Shown here: piece after piece, positions 63,190 through 64,000 of the stretch
Layout of the letters: each line of letters starts with the position of its first letter
Numbering within the stretch: the first letter of the stretch is position 1
NCBI RefSeq assembly: GCF_040717535.1
Contig: NZ_JBFEFI010000004.1
Span: 620,001-684,000, forward strand
Length of the DNA stretch: 64,000 nucleotides
Origin: Thalassoglobus sp. JC818
GTDB lineage: Bacteria; Planctomycetota; Planctomycetia; Planctomycetales; Planctomycetaceae
Direction: 5' to 3'
The notes under the pieces: model-generated
The model's database searches: none
What the model was told of the DNA's origin: nothing
What the model saw: only the letters and a program-made list of their open reading frames with translations
Translations under genes and position numbers: made by a program

Positions 63190-64000
63190 TTACTCGATCG
63201 GCAATTTCGAAAGAGCGCCGGGAACCTCCTGAACATATCTGGGCACAGCATACCCTGGGAGCCGCTTCCTCAGTTCATCGACGAGCTGCTTTCCCTTTTC
63301 GATCGGGACTTCGAAATGACTGGCCCCGGAAACCCGATCGAGTTGATGCAAATAGTACGGCATGACGCCGATGTTGGCACAATGCTCACATAAATCAACC
63401 AGTGCTTCGACCGAATCGTTGATCCCTCTGAGCAGAACCGCTTGATTGAGAATCGGAATACCGCTTCTTTGAAGCCGCGTCAGCTGATCCAAACAGTCTC
63501 CCTGAAGCTCATTTCGATGGTTGGAATGGATCACCATCACAACCTTGAGTCTGGTGTTCCGCAAAGTTTCAATCAATTCCGCTGTGATTCGGCTCGGAAG
63601 TACAACCGGAATTCGCGAGTGAATTCGCAGTCGCTGCACGTGCGGAATTTGTTCGATGCGATCGATCAGCCGCTTGAGTTTGTGATCATTCCAAATGAGC
63701 GGGTCGCCTCCGCTCAGAATGACTTCGCTGAGTGTCTCGTCTGCTCCGATCTGTTCAAAAGCTGGTTCCCAGGCGGCCAGGCTTTTTGGAGCAAGGTCAT
63801 AGGGAAACTCACGGCGAAAACAGTATCGGCAGTGAATTGCACAGGCTCCGTTCAGAACGAGGAGAGCTCGGCCGGAGTATTTTCGTAGAAGCCCCTGCGT
63901 CGATTGAGACTGCAAGTCACCTGTCGGGTCGCTGACGAACCCCGCGACAGTCTCTTCCTCATCAGAAGCCGGCCAGACCTGCAATAACAGTGGATCGAAC
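63190..64000 (-). CDS. epmB: EpmB/KamA-type lysine 2,3-aminomutase-like radical SAM enzyme (partial)
   Basis: The visible 270 residues carry the radical-SAM cluster motif CAIHCRYCFR, preceded at the window edge by DPLLLQVWPASDEEE, a block characteristic of EpmB. ILSGGDPLIWNDHKL, HSRIPVVLPSRIT, LNQAVLLRGIND and MPYYLHQLDRVSGASHFEVP follow. EpmB makes beta-lysine for modification of elongation factor P. PLP Lys is likely near IEKGKQLVDELRKR. The start codon lies beyond the window, so the total length is unknown. KamA itself is usually longer. Confidence 0.87.
   Translation of the reverse strand, partial: FDPLLLQVWPASDEEETVAGFVSDPTGDLQSQSTQGLLRKYSGRALLVLNGACAIHCRYCFRREFPYDLAPKSLAAWEPAFEQIGADETLSEVILSGGDPLIWNDHKLKRLIDRIEQIPHVQRLRIHSRIPVVLPSRITAELIETLRNTRLKVVMVIHSNHRNELQGDCLDQLTRLQRSGIPILNQAVLLRGINDSVEALVDLCEHCANIGVMPYYLHQLDRVSGASHFEVPIEKGKQLVDELRKRLPGYAVPRYVQEVPGALSKLPIE

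Overview
The window looks like a chromosomal segment from a planctomycete, most likely in the Planctomycetaceae. The evidence is lineage-typical protein families: a PSCyt1/PSCyt2/PSD1 (DUF1549/DUF1553) cytochrome-type protein, a TPR + FG-GAP + UnbV/ASPIC protein, a sulfatase, a SASA-type esterase, secreted PQQ-type propeller and TPR proteins, and a bacterial methenyl-tetrahydromethanopterin cyclohydrolase. About 55 protein genes and one tRNA are recognisable. Genes are mostly single or in pairs on both strands. I see no prophage, IS transposase, CRISPR array, rRNA or plasmid origin.

Layout. 0-10 kb: the tail of a membrane protein, trkH, a secreted DUF1598-like protein, crcB, Thermotoga-type DAHP synthase, a sulfatase, Sua5-type threonylcarbamoyl-AMP synthase, and a translationally coupled HD-GYP / degenerate-HD membrane pair. 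10-20.6 kb: tRNA-Leu(GAG), an acidic membrane protein, bioD, an alpha/beta-hydrolase-like protein, an adenylate kinase, rhomboid-TPR, a secreted TPR protein and the overlapping operon comF-DUF502-hemC. 20.9-31 kb: a beta-barrel-like protein, a receiver-HATPase fusion, argJ, a small conserved-looking gene, xerC/D, an SDR, a nucleotidase/IMPase with a RimK-like ATP-grasp ligase, a zinc-ribbon membrane protein and a HAMP-like membrane protein. 31-45 kb: aldo/keto reductase, tyrA, a MoxR ATPase, a PQQ propeller, a GH2-type sugar-binding-like protein, a HisN-like phosphatase, an AmpG-like MFS permease, mch, a multi-pass membrane protein with moeA, lnt and a two-domain fasciclin protein. 45-64 kb: tandem clpP genes, a lipoprotein, dapA, sufD, a metallophosphoesterase, the PSCyt/PSD1 protein, the UnbV protein, the SASA esterase, an ArsC-like reductase with a tRNA-dihydrouridine synthase, a YheT-like hydrolase, a STAS protein, an EamA transporter and the start of an EpmB-type radical SAM gene.

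How the genes work together. Most are housekeeping: aromatic amino acids (aroF, tyrA), arginine (argJ), lysine (dapA), biotin (bioD), haem (hemC), Moco (moeA), Fe-S (sufD), lipoprotein maturation (lnt) and proteolysis (clpP pair). Mch and possibly the RimK-like ligase belong to tetrahydromethanopterin-linked C1 metabolism. Signalling is represented by HD-GYP, receiver-HATPase and STAS proteins.

The most unusual non-coding feature is a dispersed intergenic repeat of roughly 80-105 bp with imperfect terminal inverted repeats. Four copies and one fragment are visible, and two copies supply the stop codon of the adjoining gene. No entirely new multi-gene system stands out. The best leads are this repeat family, the HD-GYP/degenerate-HD pair and the receiver-HATPase fusion.
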